Source of the DNA: Neocallimastix lanati (nom. inval.)
Lineage: Eukaryota > Neocallimastigomycota > Neocallimastigomycetes > Neocallimastigales > Neocallimastigaceae
Direction: 5' to 3'
Assembly: GCA_016946835.1 (NCBI GenBank)
Contig: JACVTC010000078.1
Location: forward strand, 253,501 to 317,500
Length of the DNA: 64,000 nt
Shown: piece by piece, positions 60,836 through 64,000 of the stretch
Position numbering within the stretch: position 1 is the first letter of the stretch
How the letters are laid out: each line of letters starts with the position of its first letter
Translations under genes and position numbers: made by a program
Notes under the pieces: model-generated
What the model saw: the letters and a program-made list of their open reading frames with translations, nothing else
Told to the model about the DNA's origin: nothing
The model's database searches: none

Positions 60836-63800
60836 AAATATACAGAATTAATGAATTAAAATTTTCTATTAAACAAAAATTAAAGAAATTTTCTTTTTAT
60901 TTTAATTTTTATTAAAAAAAAATCTATATAATAATAAATATAGCAATATTTCAAGAGTTATTAATTTATTTCATTTTTATTTTTATTTTTTTATAATTTT
61001 ATTTTATTAAATTTTTATTTTTTTTATTTCTTATTAATTTAAATTTTGAACAAAATATATTGATATGTATATTATCAATAATTAATATATTATATTAATA
61101 TTTAATTTTAAAAAACAAAATAAAGTAAAATAGTTTCAGTAGATAAAATAAAAAAAAAAGAAAGAAAATAAAAAAAAATATTAATTATTATCGAAGAAAA
61201 AGAAAATAAAATGTATATATATACTGATTAAATAAATTTTAAATATTTATTGATTTATTATATTTAAATAAATATTAAATATTAAAAAAAAAAAAAAAAC
61301 TACATGGAAAAAAAGTGGTATAAAAAAAAAAAAAAGTAGTTTGGATAAAAAGAAAAATAGGATAAAGTTTTTTTTATAACAAACAAAATAGGATAAATTA
61401 TAGTAACTTGAATATATTAAAATATTTTAAATTCTAGAAAACCCACAATTAATATTTTAAATAAAAAAATCTCCTTGTTGTGTTGTAATTTCTCTTTAAC
61501 AAAAACAATATTTTAAAATAATTATATATGAAAATATTATATTATATTATTAATTACATATTAAAAAAATAATAATAATTAATTTAAACAAAATAGAATA
61601 TAAAATGCAAAATTTAATAGATATTATCAAAAGAAAAACAATAAATAAACTTTAAATACTAATAAATATAATGAAATTGATAAATTAATAATATTTAAAG
61701 TTTTTTATTAGAACATTTTTACTAATTATAAAGAACAAAAATAATTAACCTAAAAAATCAATTTATATCAATCATAATTACTATAATTATACTATAAAAT
61801 GATAGGTTATAAACATTTTAAATTTTTATATCAAAAAGAAAAATTAATTAAAAATATGTATATTGACATTTATATAATTAAAAGCATATGTTACACAAAC
61901 AAACTTTATAAAATTTAACTTAAAGTTGATATTTAATATCTTTTTTCTTAAGAGTTAATGGGATAATAGTATTGATAATATATAATAGATAATATATTAC
62001 TAATTATAAGAAATGTAAATAATTTTTATTATTTATTTTTAATATAATTACTATTTAATATTTACTTTATTGTCATAAATAGTTTTTTTTTTTTTTTTAA
62101 AAGAATAATATATAAATTATTCCATATTTTTTTTCCTTCTTTTTTTTTTTTAGAATATAAAGTTTACAAGAAAAAAAAAAGGAAAATAAATTAATTTTTA
62201 TCATTTTTTTTTATTATTATTATTATTTTATTTTTTTTTAATTGTTATTTTCATTAAATTTTGTTCAATTTTTTAAATATAATTAAAAAAATATTATTAT
62301 TAATTGAATTTTTCAAAATTTTATTTTTATTAATATTTAATAATTTTTTATATTCAATAAATCAATAAAAAAAAATATCACATAATCAAATAATTTTATA
62401 TTAAGCTAAAAACAAAAAAGGATTTTTTTCATTACTTTTTATTTATTAATTAATAATTACATTCTTAATGACTATTTATTTTTATTTGTTTAATTCTAAA
62501 ACCATTACAAAAAAATTTTTTTATATAATTATTCATTAAATAAATTAAACCTAAATTGAACCTAAAATAAAATATCTTATATTTTTAAAATATAAGATAA
62601 TTTATTATATTATATATATATTTTTTTTTCATTTTTTTTTTTACAAACTTTAAATTTAACAGCCAATTCTAATTTAGTAGAGGATTGAATTCAATGTACA
62701 TTACAAAATGGGTTTAATTAATAATATATAAAAATGAATTAAAAGTTTAAACACAAGAATTTTTATATAATAATATTAGTTTTAAATAGTAATATATAAG
62801 GTTAACTAGTATGATTGTTATAATATTTATAAATTTTTTTTTCTTAAAATATTTATAATATTAGTTTAAAAATATTTGAAAAAATATATATTTATATATG
62901 TAATTTAAATAATTATTCTTTAATAACAAATCTATTCTATTGTAAGAAACTAAAAATTAAAAATGATAAATTATAATTTAATTCATTTATAATTATAATA
63001 AATATTTAAATGAATGAATGAATAAATATATTTTTATTATTAAATAAATAAGCTATTTCCATTTATATTATATATTTTTAATTTTTTAAATATCTTTATA
63101 TATTTTATAAAATTAAAATTATTTATTCAATGAATCAAAAGAATAATTCATAACTTTATATTACTATTAATAATGTTTTTAAATAATATATATTCAATGA
63201 ATCTTTTATCTTTTATTGATAAAAATATTTAATTTAGTGATTTCTATATTCTTTTTTTTTATTACTTTCATTTTTTTTTTTTCATTTTTATTATTATTTA
63301 TTTTTCTAGTTTTAAATTACTATCCTAATTATTTTTTTTTTAAAAAAAAAGAAATTTTTGTTTATTTATTTATTTATTTATTAATTTTTTTTTAAAAAAT
63401 TAATAATCCTATATGTATAGATTAAAAATAATTTTAAATGAAAATGTTTTAAAACTTTATTTTATAATAATTACTTTATTTTATAATTTGTAACAACAAT
63501 TAATAATTTTATTATATAACTTTATTTCATTTAAATTAAATTATTTCCTATTAAAATTAAAATATTTTGGAATGTATTTTTTTTTATTATTAATTTTTTT
63601 TTAAATATTTACTTAAAAAAAATAATTTTTCAAATTTTATATTAATAAACTTTAATTACAATTGATAATTTGAAAATATAATTAATTTATTTATTTATTT
63701 ATATTAGTTTTAGTTCTTTAAATTCATACAACTATTAATAATTTTATAATTACAAAACTGTCCAAATTAATCAATAGATATATATATTTGATTTTTATTT

Positions 63801-64000
63801 GTATAATAATCATAACTGATATTACCTTTATATTTCAACACATTAAAAAGGAAATATAAAAAAAAAAAAAAAAAAAGCTAAATTACAGTTACAAAAATAT
63901 TTCACTAATAATCAAAAACTTATATCATTTATTATAAGAAAATTCTTATTTATACTGATTTCTGTAAAATTTAATACAGAGTATAAAAAAGAAATTTTTT

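Overview
This is nuclear DNA from a flagellated eukaryote, most likely an anaerobic gut fungus (Neocallimastigomycota). The evidence is extreme A+T content, long (AAT)n and homopolymer tracts inside introns and between genes, short GT-AG introns, fungal-style gene content, a gene for the axonemal ruler protein CCDC39 (so the organism builds a motile flagellum), and decayed non-LTR retrotransposons whose RT segments look like those of gut fungi. The phylum is inferred. Eukaryotic origin and the named genes are well supported, because introns were placed by hand and each joined reading frame closes exactly.

Layout. 1-4170 has no recognisable gene. 4173-5330 is a broken LINE with its RT split between strands. 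6314-8637 (-) is RCC1, the Ran exchange factor, in 8 exons. 10045-13797 (-) is an intronless 1250-residue protein with a PapD/ASH-like domain. It diverges from CCDC39 at 14573-20375 (+, 20 exons, 1003 residues). 20511-22826 (-) is an XRCC4-like non-homologous end-joining factor, and 257 bases away, divergently, lies PEX6 (23084-28974, +, 14 exons, 1096 residues). 30538-31466 (+) is the glutaminase subunit of PLP synthase (PdxT/SNO). 33639-36053 (-) is NMD3 (60S export). 38238-39478 (+) is a probable small membrane protein assembled from micro-exons. 40146-40670 (-) is a secreted, probably GPI-anchored, cysteine-rich protein.

From 41575 to 42946 lies a non-autonomous Mutator-like DNA transposon with terminal inverted repeats, an 8-9 bp target duplication, a FLYWCH-like fragment and a nested foldback element. 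44420-47410 (+) is LTV1 (40S biogenesis). 48393-49760 carries two near-identical poly(A)-tailed repeats in tandem and a third GC-richer insert. 52714-53530 has a 39-bp minisatellite abutting a second LINE RT relic. 54656-56536 (-) is a PH-domain protein. 56537-64000 is essentially empty, apart from a foldback repeat and simple-sequence tracts.

The genes are mostly single-copy housekeeping genes, not a pathway cluster. Two groupings deserve attention: the divergent ASH-protein/CCDC39 pair, possibly two flagellar genes sharing a control region, and the compact CCDC39-XRCC4-PEX6 block with intergenic gaps of 135 and 257 bases. NMD3 and LTV1 both serve ribosome assembly but are 8 kb apart. No tRNA, rRNA or CRISPR array was recognised.
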